This document shows, piece after piece, positions 14,606 to 22,516 of a DNA stretch of 64,000 bases. The notes below the pieces were generated by a model. That model did no database searches, was not told where the DNA came from, and worked only from the letters and a program-made list of their open reading frames with translations. Every line of letters starts with the position of its first letter. Position 1 is the first letter of the stretch. The DNA comes from AG25 sp035604455 (GTDB lineage Bacteria > Gemmatimonadota > Gemmatimonadetes > Gemmatimonadales > GWC2-71-9): assembly GCA_035604455.1 (NCBI GenBank), contig DATNIM010000022.1, forward strand, positions 1-64,000. Direction: 5' to 3'. A program made the translations under genes and the position numbers.

Positions 14606-16150
14606 ATGCTGAACTGGGTCATGCGGGAGCGCGACGCCGGTGTCGGCGCGCTCGACACGGCGAGCGCTTGGGTGTTGGGCTCGACCGGCGGCGCCACGTA
14701 CACCGCGGCGCGGTTTTTCTTCCTCCGCGCCTTGGGCGTGATCTACCTCATCGCGTTTCTCTCGTTTTGGGTACAGGCGAAGGGCCTGATCGGGTCCGGC
14801 GGGATCGCGCCCGTCGCGTCGTTCCTCGATGGCATCAGGACCTACCTCGGGCCCGCGCGCTGGCGCATCGTACCCACCGTCTTCTGGTGGGACGCAAGCG
14901 ACAGCACCCTGGGCGTGGTGTGCGGCCTAGGCGTCCTCGCCGCCGTGCTCCTCATCGCGGACGTGGCACCCGTCTTCGCGCTCGCGCTCCTCTGGGTGCT
15001 CTACCTCTCGATCGTGAGCGTGGGGCAGGACTTCATGTCGTTCCAGTGGGACGCCCTGCTCCTCGAGGCGGGGTTCCTCGCGATCTGGGTGGCGCCGGCC
15101 GGGCTGAAGCCGCAGATGGGGTCTCCCGTGTCGCCCACGATGCTCGTGCTCCTGTGGTGGCTCCTCTTTCGACTCTCGTTCCAGTCGGGCCTGGTGAAGC
15201 TGACCTGGGGAGATCCGACCTGGCGCGATCTCTCAGCTCTCGACGTCCACTTCTACACGCAGCCCCTGCCGACCTGGACCGCGTGGTACGCGCAGCAGCT
15301 TCCCATGTGGTGCAAGCGCGGGGCGGCCGCGCTCACGCTCGTGCTCGAAATCGTTGTCCCCTTCCTGTTCTTCGGCCCAAAACCCTTGCGCCTCGTGGCC
15401 TGCGCGGGGACGATCTTCCTGCAGGTCATGATCTTTGCCACGGGCAACTACACGTTCTTCAACCTCCTCACGATCGCGCTCGCCCTCCTGCTCGTGGACG
15501 ACCGGACCTGGGCCGCGGTGCTGCCGGCCCGCCTGGCCCAAGCCCTGGCCGCGGTGCCGACGACGCCCGCAGGCGGGGCGGCCTGGGTCCGCGCGGCAGT
15601 GGGCATCGGGCTCTTCGTGCTCAGTTGCGGGAAGTTCTGGCTCAACCTCTCGCCCGGCCGTTCGCTCCCCGTGCCAATGATTCGCGCGATGGCGTGGACG
15701 GATCCCTTCCGCAGCGTGAACAGCTACGGTCTCTTCCGCGTGATGACGACCACCCGCACCGAAATCGTGGTCGAGGGTTCAGACGACGGCATCGACTGGA
15801 AGACCTACGAGTTCCGTTACAAGCCGGGGGATCCGCTGAGCAGGCCCGGGTTCGTCGAGCCCCACCAGCCGCGGCTCGATTGGCAGATGTGGTTTGCCGC
15901 GCTCTCAGGGCCCGAGGGCGCGCCGTGGTTCGGGGCATTCGTCGCCCGACTGCTCCGGGGCGCGCCCGCGGTGCTCGGGCTTCTCAAGACGAACCCCTTC
16001 CCCGATCACCCGCCCCGTTTCATTCGGGCGCAGGCCTACGACTATCACTTCACGGGCGGCGTCGAACGCCGGGCCTCGGGCGCCTGGTGGACCCGAACGC
16101 TCATGGGGCCGTATCTGCCGCCGGTGTCCCTCGACCGGAGCGCGCGCTAG
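14606..16150 (+). CDS. Lipase maturation factor (LMF1)-family membrane protein
   Basis: About 514 residues with several membrane helices, resembling bacterial homologues of vertebrate lipase maturation factor 1. Supporting stretches are GVIYLIAFLSFWVQAKGLIG, a cluster of hydrophobic helices between residues 90 and 330, FMSFQWDALLLEAGFLAIW, MLVLLWWLLFRLSFQSGLVKL, WCKRGAAALTLVLEIVVPF and the soluble C-terminal segment SYGLFRVMTTTRTEIVVEGS. The role of the bacterial proteins is unknown. The purine-rich GGGAAGAAGGGA is 8 bases before ATG 14606 but only about 2 bases before ATG 14600, so I prefer 14606. It is divergent from the glutaminase gene and converges on the DUF1697 gene. Confidence 0.85.
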   Translation: MLNWVMRERDAGVGALDTASAWVLGSTGGATYTAARFFFLRALGVIYLIAFLSFWVQAKGLIGSGGIAPVASFLDGIRTYLGPARWRIVPTVFWWDASDSTLGVVCGLGVLAAVLLIADVAPVFALALLWVLYLSIVSVGQDFMSFQWDALLLEAGFLAIWVAPAGLKPQMGSPVSPTMLVLLWWLLFRLSFQSGLVKLTWGDPTWRDLSALDVHFYTQPLPTWTAWYAQQLPMWCKRGAAALTLVLEIVVPFLFFGPKPLRLVACAGTIFLQVMIFATGNYTFFNLLTIALALLLVDDRTWAAVLPARLAQALAAVPTTPAGGAAWVRAAVGIGLFVLSCGKFWLNLSPGRSLPVPMIRAMAWTDPFRSVNSYGLFRVMTTTRTEIVVEGSDDGIDWKTYEFRYKPGDPLSRPGFVEPHQPRLDWQMWFAALSGPEGAPWFGAFVARLLRGAPAVLGLLKTNPFPDHPPRFIRAQAYDYHFTGGVERRASGAWWTRTLMGPYLPPVSLDRSAR

Positions 16151-16173
16151 GACCCATTTACCCCGGGGCGACC

Positions 16174-16713
16174 TCACCCGGCGGCGAGGGCCGCGAGCTT
16201 CGTGACCGTGTTCCAATTGCGCCCGGTGCCCTGCACTCCGAGCTTCCGTTCGATCAGCGCGACCGTCAGTCGCGAGGTGCCCTGCCCGTCCGGATAGACG
16301 ATGTAGGCGTGGCGACCGTTGGTTTCGATGATCTCGCGCCCGGAGATCGCGGCCCGGAGCGCGGCGACGCTCGCGGCCTTGGGGGCGGCCCGGAGGAACA
16401 GGACGATGAGGCGGCCGGGGTCGCGTCGCGCTTCGCGCGGGAACGGATTGCGGGCGATCACCGTCTGCCACTCGGGAGCGCTGCGAACGAAGAAGGTCGC
16501 CTCAAGCCCGAGTCGTCGTTTGGCCTCGGTGTCGAGCATGGTCTCGAGTTGGGCGGGGCGGGCCGGGCTGCCGAACACGAGGTTGCCGCTCTGGAGGAGC
16601 GAACGCGGGTCGCTCAACCCGAGGTGCTTCAGGAGTGCGCGAAGGTCGGCCATGGCGACCAGGTTCCGGCCACCGACATTCACGGCTCTGAGAAGGGCGA
16701 TGTGAGTGGTCAC
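16174..16713 (-). CDS. DUF1697 family protein
   Basis: A 179-residue cytosolic protein with the DUF1697 pattern: MTTHIALLRAVNVGGRNLV at the N-terminus, ALLKHLGLSDPRSLLQSGNL, FFVRSAPEWQTVIARNPFP, and a C-terminal GTGRNWNTVTKLAALA. The length matches the family (170-185). No biochemical role is established for the family. It is a single gene that converges with the LMF1-like gene (23 bases between the stops) and diverges from the membrane protein at 16881. Confidence 0.9.
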   Translation of the reverse strand: MTTHIALLRAVNVGGRNLVAMADLRALLKHLGLSDPRSLLQSGNLVFGSPARPAQLETMLDTEAKRRLGLEATFFVRSAPEWQTVIARNPFPREARRDPGRLIVLFLRAAPKAASVAALRAAISGREIIETNGRHAYIVYPDGQGTSRLTVALIERKLGVQGTGRNWNTVTKLAALAAG

Positions 16714-16880
16714 CAGGACTCCTCGACGGGATGGCCCCGAGTTTGCGACGGGGACCCGAGCCGGTCAATCACCGCCCGACGTGAAAGCACGGGGTGTGTC
16801 CTTCCTCATTGTTGCGACGCTCGGCGGGTGTGTGACGATGGCCGGGCCGGCGCCGCTTGCCACCTCACGATGGAGATCTC

Positions 16881-17495
16881 ATGGCTACGAAGAGTGCTGC
16901 TGAGGTCATCGTGTCGTACCTCACGCTTCGGAAGGTAGTGGGCATTCTCGGGATGGGGCTCCCGGTGGTTCTCGCCGTTTGGGGCTTCTGTCTTCAGCAC
17001 GCCTACCACCTGTTGCCGTCCATCAGTGACTACTACACGTTGCGGACTCGGGACGCGTTCGTGGGGATTCTCTTCACCATCGCCTGGTTCCTGTTCACCT
17101 ACCACGGATACGACAAGACCGACGATCGCGCCGGCAACGCGGCCTGCCTGTTCGCCCTGGCGGTCGCGCTGTTTCCGGACAACGGAACGTCCTTGGAACA
17201 GGCGGTTCACTATACGTCCGCGGGCGCATTGTTCCTCGTGCTTGCGTTCTTTTCCCTCTACCTGTTCACCAAGTCCGCTGGCCACAAGACCGCGGCGAAG
17301 CTGAAGCGCAACCGCGTCTACCGGGTCTGTGGGGTCGTGATGCTCGCGTGCATTGTGCTTATAGGCGTGTGCAAGACCGCGCTGTCGAAGGACGCACAAG
17401 AGAGCTTCGACCCGGTGTTTTGGCTCGAGACCCTGGCGCTATGGGCGTTTGGGTTCTCGTGGTTCGTAAAGGGCGAGGCGATTCTCAAGGATTGA
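16881..17495 (+). CDS. Uncharacterised integral membrane protein
   Basis: A 204-residue protein with about six hydrophobic helices: VVGILGMGLPVVLAVWGF, AFVGILFTIAWFLFTY, AACLFALAVALF, AGALFLVLAFFSLYLF, VCGVVMLACIVLIGVC and LALWAFGFSWFV. Between helices 1 and 2 is SISDYYTLRTRDAFVG, and after helix 2 HGYDKTDDRAGN. I have the impression of a widespread bacterial family with this layout but cannot name it securely. The start at ATG 16881 is favoured because GGAG lies about 6 bases upstream; an upstream in-frame start at 16857 lacks this. Nothing in the flanking genes suggests a function. Confidence 0.7.
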   Translation: MATKSAAEVIVSYLTLRKVVGILGMGLPVVLAVWGFCLQHAYHLLPSISDYYTLRTRDAFVGILFTIAWFLFTYHGYDKTDDRAGNAACLFALAVALFPDNGTSLEQAVHYTSAGALFLVLAFFSLYLFTKSAGHKTAAKLKRNRVYRVCGVVMLACIVLIGVCKTALSKDAQESFDPVFWLETLALWAFGFSWFVKGEAILKD

Positions 17496-17631
17496 CGTCG
17501 CGACGGACTCGGGCCCCGTCGGTCAAAATGTTCATCGCGTTTTTGACGCTCTCGTCAGTGAGGCGCCTCGGCTGTTGCCTGGATTGTCCCGGCCAGCGTT
17601 TCACGATGAGATGTGGCAGTCGTTTCTCCGT

Positions 17632-18042
17632 TCACGGTCCGCGTGATCCGCCCACGTACTGCTCGTCGCTCACCTTTTCCAGCCAGTCGGCCGCCTTGCC
17701 GTCGCGCAGTCCCTGAATGGCGATGTGGGTCATGGCCGTGGTCGCCGAGGCGCCATGCCAGTGCTTCTCGCCAGGGGGGATCGAGATCACGTCGCCCGGG
17801 CGGATCTCATCGAGCGGGCCCCCCCAGCACTGGGCACGGCCGCAACCCGCGGTGACGATGAGCGTCTGGCCGAGCGGGTGCGTATGCCACGCCGTTCGGG
17901 CGCCGGGCTCGAACGTGACGCTCGCGCCAGATACCGGTGATGCCTCGGTCACCTGGAAGAGCGGGTCGATACGCACGGCACCCGTGAAGTACTCGGTCGG
18001 CCCTCGGCCGGACGGTTGCGAACCAGCTCGTGTGATATCCAT
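17632..18042 (-). CDS. Cupin related to metal-dependent hydroxynitrile lyases
   Basis: A 136-residue single-domain cupin. It strongly resembles the small manganese-dependent cupins described as (R)-selective hydroxynitrile lyases (Granulicella tundricola GtHNL). Metal ligands in that enzyme are His53, His55, Gln59 and His94, with His96 and His106 in the pocket. Here AWHTHPLGQT gives His53, His55 and Gln59, GEKHWHG gives His94 and His96, and MTHIAIQ gives His106, at identical numbers. Other shared segments are GASVTFEPGARTAWHTHPLG and TDEQY-like VSDEQYVGG. The natural substrate of these bacterial proteins is uncertain, so cyanohydrin chemistry is an inference. GAGGAG about 6 bases upstream supports the ATG at 18042. 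Confidence 0.85.
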   Translation of the reverse strand: MDITRAGSQPSGRGPTEYFTGAVRIDPLFQVTEASPVSGASVTFEPGARTAWHTHPLGQTLIVTAGCGRAQCWGGPLDEIRPGDVISIPPGEKHWHGASATTAMTHIAIQGLRDGKAADWLEKVSDEQYVGGSRGP

Positions 18043-18107
18043 GCGCAGCTCCTCAGTGCGGGCGTTTGTCGAAAGGCAGCCTGGGTGAGCTCGACTGCGG
18101 GTTTCGG

Positions 18108-19019
18108 CTACGACCGGGGGTGAAAGCGCCGGTGCACGCGCCGCAAGTACTCGCGGTCCACCTGCGTGTAGAGCTGGGTGGTCGACAGGTCCGCGTGGCC
18201 CAACATCTCCTGCACCGCCCGTAGGTCAGCGCCCCCCTCGAGCAGATGTGTGGCGAAGGTGTGGCGCAGCGTGTGCGGTGTGACGCGCTTGGTGAGTCCC
18301 GCAAGCCGGGTCGCCCGTTTGATCATGCCCCACGCCCCAACTCGCGAAAGAGGCGTGCCCCGCGCGTTCAAGAACAGCACACCGCGGCCGTAGCCCCGGT
18401 CGAGCCGCGGTCTGCTCTCGCGCCCATAGAGCGCCACCGCCCCTAGGGCCCGCCGCCCGACCGGGACCAGGCGCTGCTTCGACCCTTTGCCGAAGAGTCG
18501 AGCGAGCCCGTCCGAGTAGAGGATGTCCTGGAGCTTGAGGGAAACGAGCTCGGACACCCGGGCGCCCGTGGCATACGCGAGCTCGAGGAGCGCGCGGTCG
18601 CGAAACCCCAGGGGATCTTCAACGGCCGGCGCCGCGAGCAGCCGTTCCACTTCACCCACGGTCAGGACGGTCGGCAATGAGCGCCACTGTTTCGGCGACT
18701 CGAGCCGCTCGCTCGGGTCGGTGGTGGCGAGTCCCTCCTCCACCAGAAACCGGTAGTAGGTCCGAATGGCCGATATCTGCCGGCGGATCGTCGCCGGGGC
18801 GAGTCCCGCGTCCTTCAGGGCGTAGACGAAGTCTCGAAGCGCGTGCGGGCTGATCGCCCCCGGCGTGTGGGCTCCCCGTCCAATGGCGTGCGTCGCGAGA
18901 CGGCGGAGGTCGCGCAGGTAGTTGTCGACGGTATGACGGCTGCTCCCCACTTCAAGGGCCAAGTAGTCCTTGAACCGAGGGAGCGAGAAGGCTTTAAGAG
19001 TGTCTGGACCAGCCGTCAT
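18108..19019 (-). CDS. xerD: Tyrosine recombinase of the XerD type
   Basis: A 303-residue site-specific recombinase, probably acting at dif to resolve chromosome dimers. The N-terminal SAM-like core-binding domain spans about 8-100, with SSRHTVDNYLRDLRR. The catalytic domain has the expected residues: Arg154 in ATGARVSEL, Lys179 in GKGSKQR, His249 and Arg252 in HTLRHTFATHLL, His275 in MLGHADLSTTQLYT and nucleophile Tyr284. The C-terminus VDREYLRRVHRRFHPR matches XerD rather than XerC in style. No phage or mobile-element genes lie beside it, which favours a housekeeping role over an island integrase. No dif-like site was identified by eye. Confidence 0.88.
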   Translation of the reverse strand: MTAGPDTLKAFSLPRFKDYLALEVGSSRHTVDNYLRDLRRLATHAIGRGAHTPGAISPHALRDFVYALKDAGLAPATIRRQISAIRTYYRFLVEEGLATTDPSERLESPKQWRSLPTVLTVGEVERLLAAPAVEDPLGFRDRALLELAYATGARVSELVSLKLQDILYSDGLARLFGKGSKQRLVPVGRRALGAVALYGRESRPRLDRGYGRGVLFLNARGTPLSRVGAWGMIKRATRLAGLTKRVTPHTLRHTFATHLLEGGADLRAVQEMLGHADLSTTQLYTQVDREYLRRVHRRFHPRS

Positions 19020-19258
19020 TCAGCCCACCGGCGCAGCTAACCGAGAATCGTCCTGCCACGAGGCCCAGCTCGCGACGGCGCGCGCGCAATTCGGCGGGTG
19101 TGTATGAACGGGAGCTGGTGGGATCCCGGGCATCTGGGTAACCTCGGTCGGGCAGTCGCTCACGCTAGTATATAGCCACTACGTTGTTCGGGCCCGGCAT
19201 CGGATCGCTCGACTGTGTTAGAGCACGGATCAAACCACATCGGGACGGGGAGTGGCGT

Positions 19259-19642
19259 GTGAGACCTCGCCGGCGGTCCCGCCCTGTCGCGCTACGTCTC
19301 GGTTGCGCTGTCGGCCTGCTTCTCGGCTTCATTCTCGCTTGGTCCAAGCCTGTCGACGTGACCGGCACATGGGAGGGATGCGCGCCGCCCCTCTGCCTCA
19401 CGCTCGCCCTGACTCAAGCGGGCTCCACAATCACGGGTAGCAGCATCTATTGCGGCGGAACACTTCGTTGTCTTCACCCAACTGTAACCGGCAAGTACGC
19501 GCCTCCGCGCATAGACATCGCGCTCGGATTCCCAGGCCATACCGCGACGTACAGCGGCACGGTTGACGGCGACACCTTCATCCACGGGACGTTGTCCGGC
19601 GGGGTTGGGCAACCCGTCCGACTGGACCTTGGGAGACGGTGA
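19259..19642 (+). CDS. Small secreted or membrane-anchored hypothetical protein
   Basis: With the GTG start at 19259 it is 127 residues. GGGGAG lies about 7 bases upstream, which is why I prefer this to the TTG at 19184. An Arg-rich N-terminus is followed by one hydrophobic segment (LRLGCAVGLLLGFILAW), a signal peptide or anchor. The exported part begins VDVTGTWEGC and continues with short beta-strand-like stretches (LTLALTQAGSTITGSSIYC, IDIALGFPGHTATYSGTVDG), four cysteines in all, and many Gly/Thr turns. The layout suggests a small beta-barrel or lipocalin-like domain, but no family is recognised. Confidence 0.5.
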   Translation: MRPRRRSRPVALRLGCAVGLLLGFILAWSKPVDVTGTWEGCAPPLCLTLALTQAGSTITGSSIYCGGTLRCLHPTVTGKYAPPRIDIALGFPGHTATYSGTVDGDTFIHGTLSGGVGQPVRLDLGRR

Positions 19643-19760
19643 GGGGACCCGGGAACCTCGCACCCTCATCGCGGCTACGGTGGGCGTATGAGATAGACTA
19701 AACAGGCGGAGGCTGAGAGAGGAATGGCCTAGCGAGCCGCAAGACAGGCTTTGCGAGCGA

Positions 19761-19784
19761 GGGCGCCGTGCGCCTTGGGCGCCC
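19761..19784 (-). terminator. GC hairpin after ispF, possible terminator
   Basis: Nine bases past the ispF stop on the minus strand there is a perfect 7-bp stem GGGCGCC/GGCGCCC around a 10-base loop. No run of T follows, so it is not a textbook intrinsic terminator, but it lies exactly where the long yceD-to-ispF operon ends. Confidence 0.4.
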
Positions 19785-19792
19785 CGCGAACC

Positions 19793-20260
19793 CTATTCGA
19801 GGAGCACGACCGCGATCGCGGCGATCCCCTCACCGCGACCGATGAATCCCATCCCTTCGTTTGTCTTCGCCTTCACCGAGACCGACGAGTGCCCGGCGAC
19901 GAGCGCGCCGGCCAGCTTTTCCCGCATCTGATCGATGTACCCAGCGAGCTTCGGCTGCTCGGTGATCACAACGATGTCCGCGTGCACGAAGGACATCCCC
20001 GTTTCCACGAGCTCGAGGTACACCTGGTTCAACATCCGAATCGAGTCCGCCCCCTTCCATTGCGGGTCCGTGTCGGGGAACCGCGTGCCGATGTCCCCCG
20101 CCCCGGCCGCGCCGAGCAGCGCGTCAATCAGGGCATGTGTGACCGCGTCGGCGTCCGAGTGCCCGACCAGCCCGTGCGTGTGGGGAATCGTGACCCCACC
20201 CAACACCAGCGGCCGCCCGAACGCGAACTTGTGCGAGTCATACCCGATGCCGATGTGCAT
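19793..20260 (-). CDS. ispF: 2-C-methyl-D-erythritol 2,4-cyclodiphosphate synthase
   Basis: A 155-residue MEP-pathway enzyme cyclising CDP-ME-2-phosphate to ME-cPP with loss of CMP. Metal ligands are visible as Asp8 and His10 in GYDSHKF and His42 in GHSDADAVTHALIDALLG. Other motifs are IGTRFPDTDPQWKGADS, the FVHADIVVITEQPKL strand and the end segment KAKTNEGMGFIGRGEG. Length is typical (~155-160). It is the last gene of the operon, its ATG overlapping the purE stop by one base. Isoprenoid supply is needed for the menaquinone tail, which fits the mqn genes upstream. Other MEP genes are absent here. Confidence 0.96.
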   Translation of the reverse strand: MHIGIGYDSHKFAFGRPLVLGGVTIPHTHGLVGHSDADAVTHALIDALLGAAGAGDIGTRFPDTDPQWKGADSIRMLNQVYLELVETGMSFVHADIVVITEQPKLAGYIDQMREKLAGALVAGHSSVSVKAKTNEGMGFIGRGEGIAAIAVVLLE

Positions 20261-20655
20261 CAGGCGCGCAGAATCCGGATCGCGAGATGGCCCGCGTTCT
20301 TCGCGTTATCGATGCCGACGCAGCCCACCGGGACGCCGCTCGGCACCTGCGCCGTGGCGAGGAGCGCGTCGAGCCCGTTCAGCGCCCCCACGGCAAACGG
20401 CACGCCGATCACGGGGAGATCCGTCTGTGAAGCGGCGAACCCGGGCAGCGCGGCCGAGAGACCGGCCCCGGCGATCACCACGCGGAATCCCTGGGCGCGC
20501 GCGCCCTTCACGAGGGCCGCCGTCTGGTCCGGCTGGCGGTGGGCGGAGGAGACATGCAGCTCATAGGTCACGCCCGCCCCCTTCAGCACCTCACAGGCCG
20601 GCTCGATCCGCGGCCGGTCGTTCTCGGACCCGACGACGATCAGGACATCGGCCAC
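20260..20655 (-). CDS. purE: PurE-family AIR carboxylase/N5-CAIR mutase, variant
   Basis: A 131-residue PurE-family protein, shorter than the usual 160-170. It has the nucleotide-phosphate-binding start VLIVVGSENDRPR (family norm G-S-x-S-D), the SSAHR motif with His39, and the core PVIGVPF, GLDALLATAQVPSGVPVG and KNAGHLAIRIL. The segment that in class I PurE reads GAGGAAHLPG is here GAGLSAALPG, so a normally conserved histidine is alanine. That raises the question whether it acts as class I mutase, as a CO2-using carboxylase, or on something else. purK is not nearby. It overlaps mqnC and ispF by one base each. Confidence 0.85.
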   Translation of the reverse strand: MADVLIVVGSENDRPRIEPACEVLKGAGVTYELHVSSAHRQPDQTAALVKGARAQGFRVVIAGAGLSAALPGFAASQTDLPVIGVPFAVGALNGLDALLATAQVPSGVPVGCVGIDNAKNAGHLAIRILRA

Positions 20656-21698
20656 TACGCTGCGTCCTCGATGAGCGAATAGTCCTGCCGGCGGCGACGC
20701 GGGGCGTAGCCCGCGTCCTTGATCAGCCGCTCCATTTCGGGCAGCGTCATCCGGTAGGTCGTGCCCGCGGCCGAGACGACGTTCTCCTCCATCATCAGGG
20801 ACCCGAAGTCATTCGCCCCAAATCCGAGCGCCACCTGCCCGATCTTCGGCCCCATCGTGACCCAGGACGCCTGGATGTTCGGCACCTCGTCGAGCACGAT
20901 GCGGGCGAGTGCCTGGGTCCTCAAGTACGTCACGGCGTCCGTCTTCTCCGTGTCAGCCATCGCCGTGTTCTCGGGCTGGAGCGGCCAGCAGATGAACGCC
21001 GTGAACCCGTGCGTCCGCCGCTGGACCTCCCGCACGCGGAAGAGGTGCTCGACCCGGTCGGCGCTCGTCTCCCCGAGCCCGTACATCATCGTGACCGACG
21101 TGCGCAGCCCCAGGCCGTGCGCCGTTTCCATCACGCCGAGCCACGCGTCGGTCCCCGCCTTCTTCTTCGCCACGCGGTCGCGCACGTCCTGCACCAGGAT
21201 CTCGCCGCCCCCGCCCGGAATCGAGTCGAGGCCCGCGTCGATCAGCGCCCGCAGCACGTCCTCGACGCTCATGCCGAACCGGCCGGCGAAAAAGTCCACT
21301 TCCGAGGGCGAGAACCCATGGATGTGAATCGGGTGATGCCGTTTGATGTAGCGCAGCAGCTCGAGGTACCACTCGAACGGGATGTAGGGGTTGTGGCCGC
21401 CCTGCATGAGGATCTGCACGCCCCCGAGCGCCTTCACTTCGTCGATCTTCCGCCCGATCTCCTCATACGAGAGCACGTAGCCTTCGGCGTGCTTCGGCCG
21501 GCGGTAGAACGCGCAGAACTTGCAGTCGGCGACGCAGACGTTCGTGTAGTTGATGTTGCGGTCGACGATATAGGTGACGGCGGGCTCGCGATGCAGCCGC
21601 CAGCGCGCTTCGTCGGCGAGCCGACCGAGCTCGAGCAACGACGCCCGCTCATAGAGCTCGACGTAGGAGCGAAACTCGCTCGTCGACCGGTCGACCAT
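20655..21698 (-). CDS. mqnC: Cyclic dehypoxanthinyl futalosine synthase
   Basis: A 347-residue radical SAM enzyme of the futalosine menaquinone pathway that cyclises dehypoxanthine futalosine. The 4Fe-4S site is VCVADCKFCAFYR (CX3CX2C) near residues 54-61. Further family features are ILMQGGHNPYIPFEWYLE, GFSPSEVDFFAGRFG, LDSIPGGGGEILVQDVR, MMYGLGETSADRVEHL and GANDFGSLMMEENVVSAAG. Length is typical. It overlaps mqnA by one base (TGATG), and mqnE lies just upstream. mqnB and mqnD are not in the window. Confidence 0.96.
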   Translation of the reverse strand: MVDRSTSEFRSYVELYERASLLELGRLADEARWRLHREPAVTYIVDRNINYTNVCVADCKFCAFYRRPKHAEGYVLSYEEIGRKIDEVKALGGVQILMQGGHNPYIPFEWYLELLRYIKRHHPIHIHGFSPSEVDFFAGRFGMSVEDVLRALIDAGLDSIPGGGGEILVQDVRDRVAKKKAGTDAWLGVMETAHGLGLRTSVTMMYGLGETSADRVEHLFRVREVQRRTHGFTAFICWPLQPENTAMADTEKTDAVTYLRTQALARIVLDEVPNIQASWVTMGPKIGQVALGFGANDFGSLMMEENVVSAAGTTYRMTLPEMERLIKDAGYAPRRRRQDYSLIEDAA

Positions 21699-22516
21699 CA
21701 GGCCACCTCGAGGAACTGGAGCGCGCCCGCGGGCACGAGGCCCCGCGCCGCGAGGCGGCTGAAGAAGTCCGAGAGCCCGGCCAGATGCCGCGCCGACAGC
21801 GCGTAGTCGAGCCCCGAGAAGTACTCAGCGCAGGCCTCGCGCGAGACGCCCGTCGCCTGGGCGGCGGCATCCGCGAGCTCGTCTAGGTGGGCAAGCCCCC
21901 ACGCTCGCGCGGCGAGCAACGCCCGGTGGATCGCCTGCACGCCCTCCGGCCGCGCCGCCCGGCGCGCCGCCCACACCGCGAATACGAACGGCAGCCCCGT
22001 CCATTCCTTCCACGCCGCACCCAGGTCGACGCTGTGGGGATACGCCTTGCGGCCCGCGAGCAGGAGCGCCGGGTCCCCGATCACGAGCACCGCGTCGTGT
22101 GGCAGCCCTGCGAGCCCGTCCAGGTCGCTCGCCTCCGCGCGCGCCTGCACGAAGCGCGGCCGCACCTGCCAGCGCTCCCGGCAGAGGAGCTCGAGCAACG
22201 CCACCGACGTCCGGGACGAGGCTGTGACGAGCACGGTCGTGGCGAGTTCCGTCACCGGCACGCGGCTGAACAGCATCACGCTCCGCACCGCGCCATCGCA
22301 GGAGATCGCCAAGTCCGGCAGGAGGACGAGATCGCGGCGATGGCGGGCGTATTCGATCGCGCTGATCACGCTCACGTCGAGCTCGCCCGCGACCAGGAGG
22401 TCGTTCAATTCAGCCGGGGTGCCCGTGACGAGCGTCGCGGGCAGCGGGACGGCGCCCCGGTCGATGGCGCCGTAGACCGGATAACAGTTGATGTAGCCGA
22501 TACGCCCGAGCTTCAC
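21698..22516 (-). CDS. mqnA: Chorismate dehydratase
   Basis: A 272-residue periplasmic-binding-protein-fold enzyme that dehydrates chorismate to 3-enolpyruvoyl-benzoate, the entry step of the futalosine route. Seen: LGRIGYINCYPVYGAI at the start, LVTGTPAELNDLLVAGELDVSVISAIEYARH, VMLFSRVPV, TSVALLELLCRERW, AVLVIGDPALL and DLGAAWKEWTGLPFVFAVW. The GTG start overlaps the mqnE stop (GTGA), which fixes the N-terminus. Its product, with SAM, is the substrate of MqnE encoded upstream. Confidence 0.96.
   Translation of the reverse strand: MKLGRIGYINCYPVYGAIDRGAVPLPATLVTGTPAELNDLLVAGELDVSVISAIEYARHRRDLVLLPDLAISCDGAVRSVMLFSRVPVTELATTVLVTASSRTSVALLELLCRERWQVRPRFVQARAEASDLDGLAGLPHDAVLVIGDPALLLAGRKAYPHSVDLGAAWKEWTGLPFVFAVWAARRAARPEGVQAIHRALLAARAWGLAHLDELADAAAQATGVSREACAEYFSGLDYALSARHLAGLSDFFSRLAARGLVPAGALQFLEVA

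Noticed and set aside
17522..17547. GTCAAAA/TTTTGAC inverted repeat between the membrane protein and the cupin gene
   Set aside because: The 7-bp stem is AT-rich with a 12-base loop, has no T tract in either direction and no similar copy nearby, so it supports neither a terminator nor an attachment site.
18108..19019. XerD-like gene as the integrase of a genomic island
   Set aside because: No tRNA, direct repeats, phage or plasmid genes flank it, and its C-terminus and length match housekeeping XerD.
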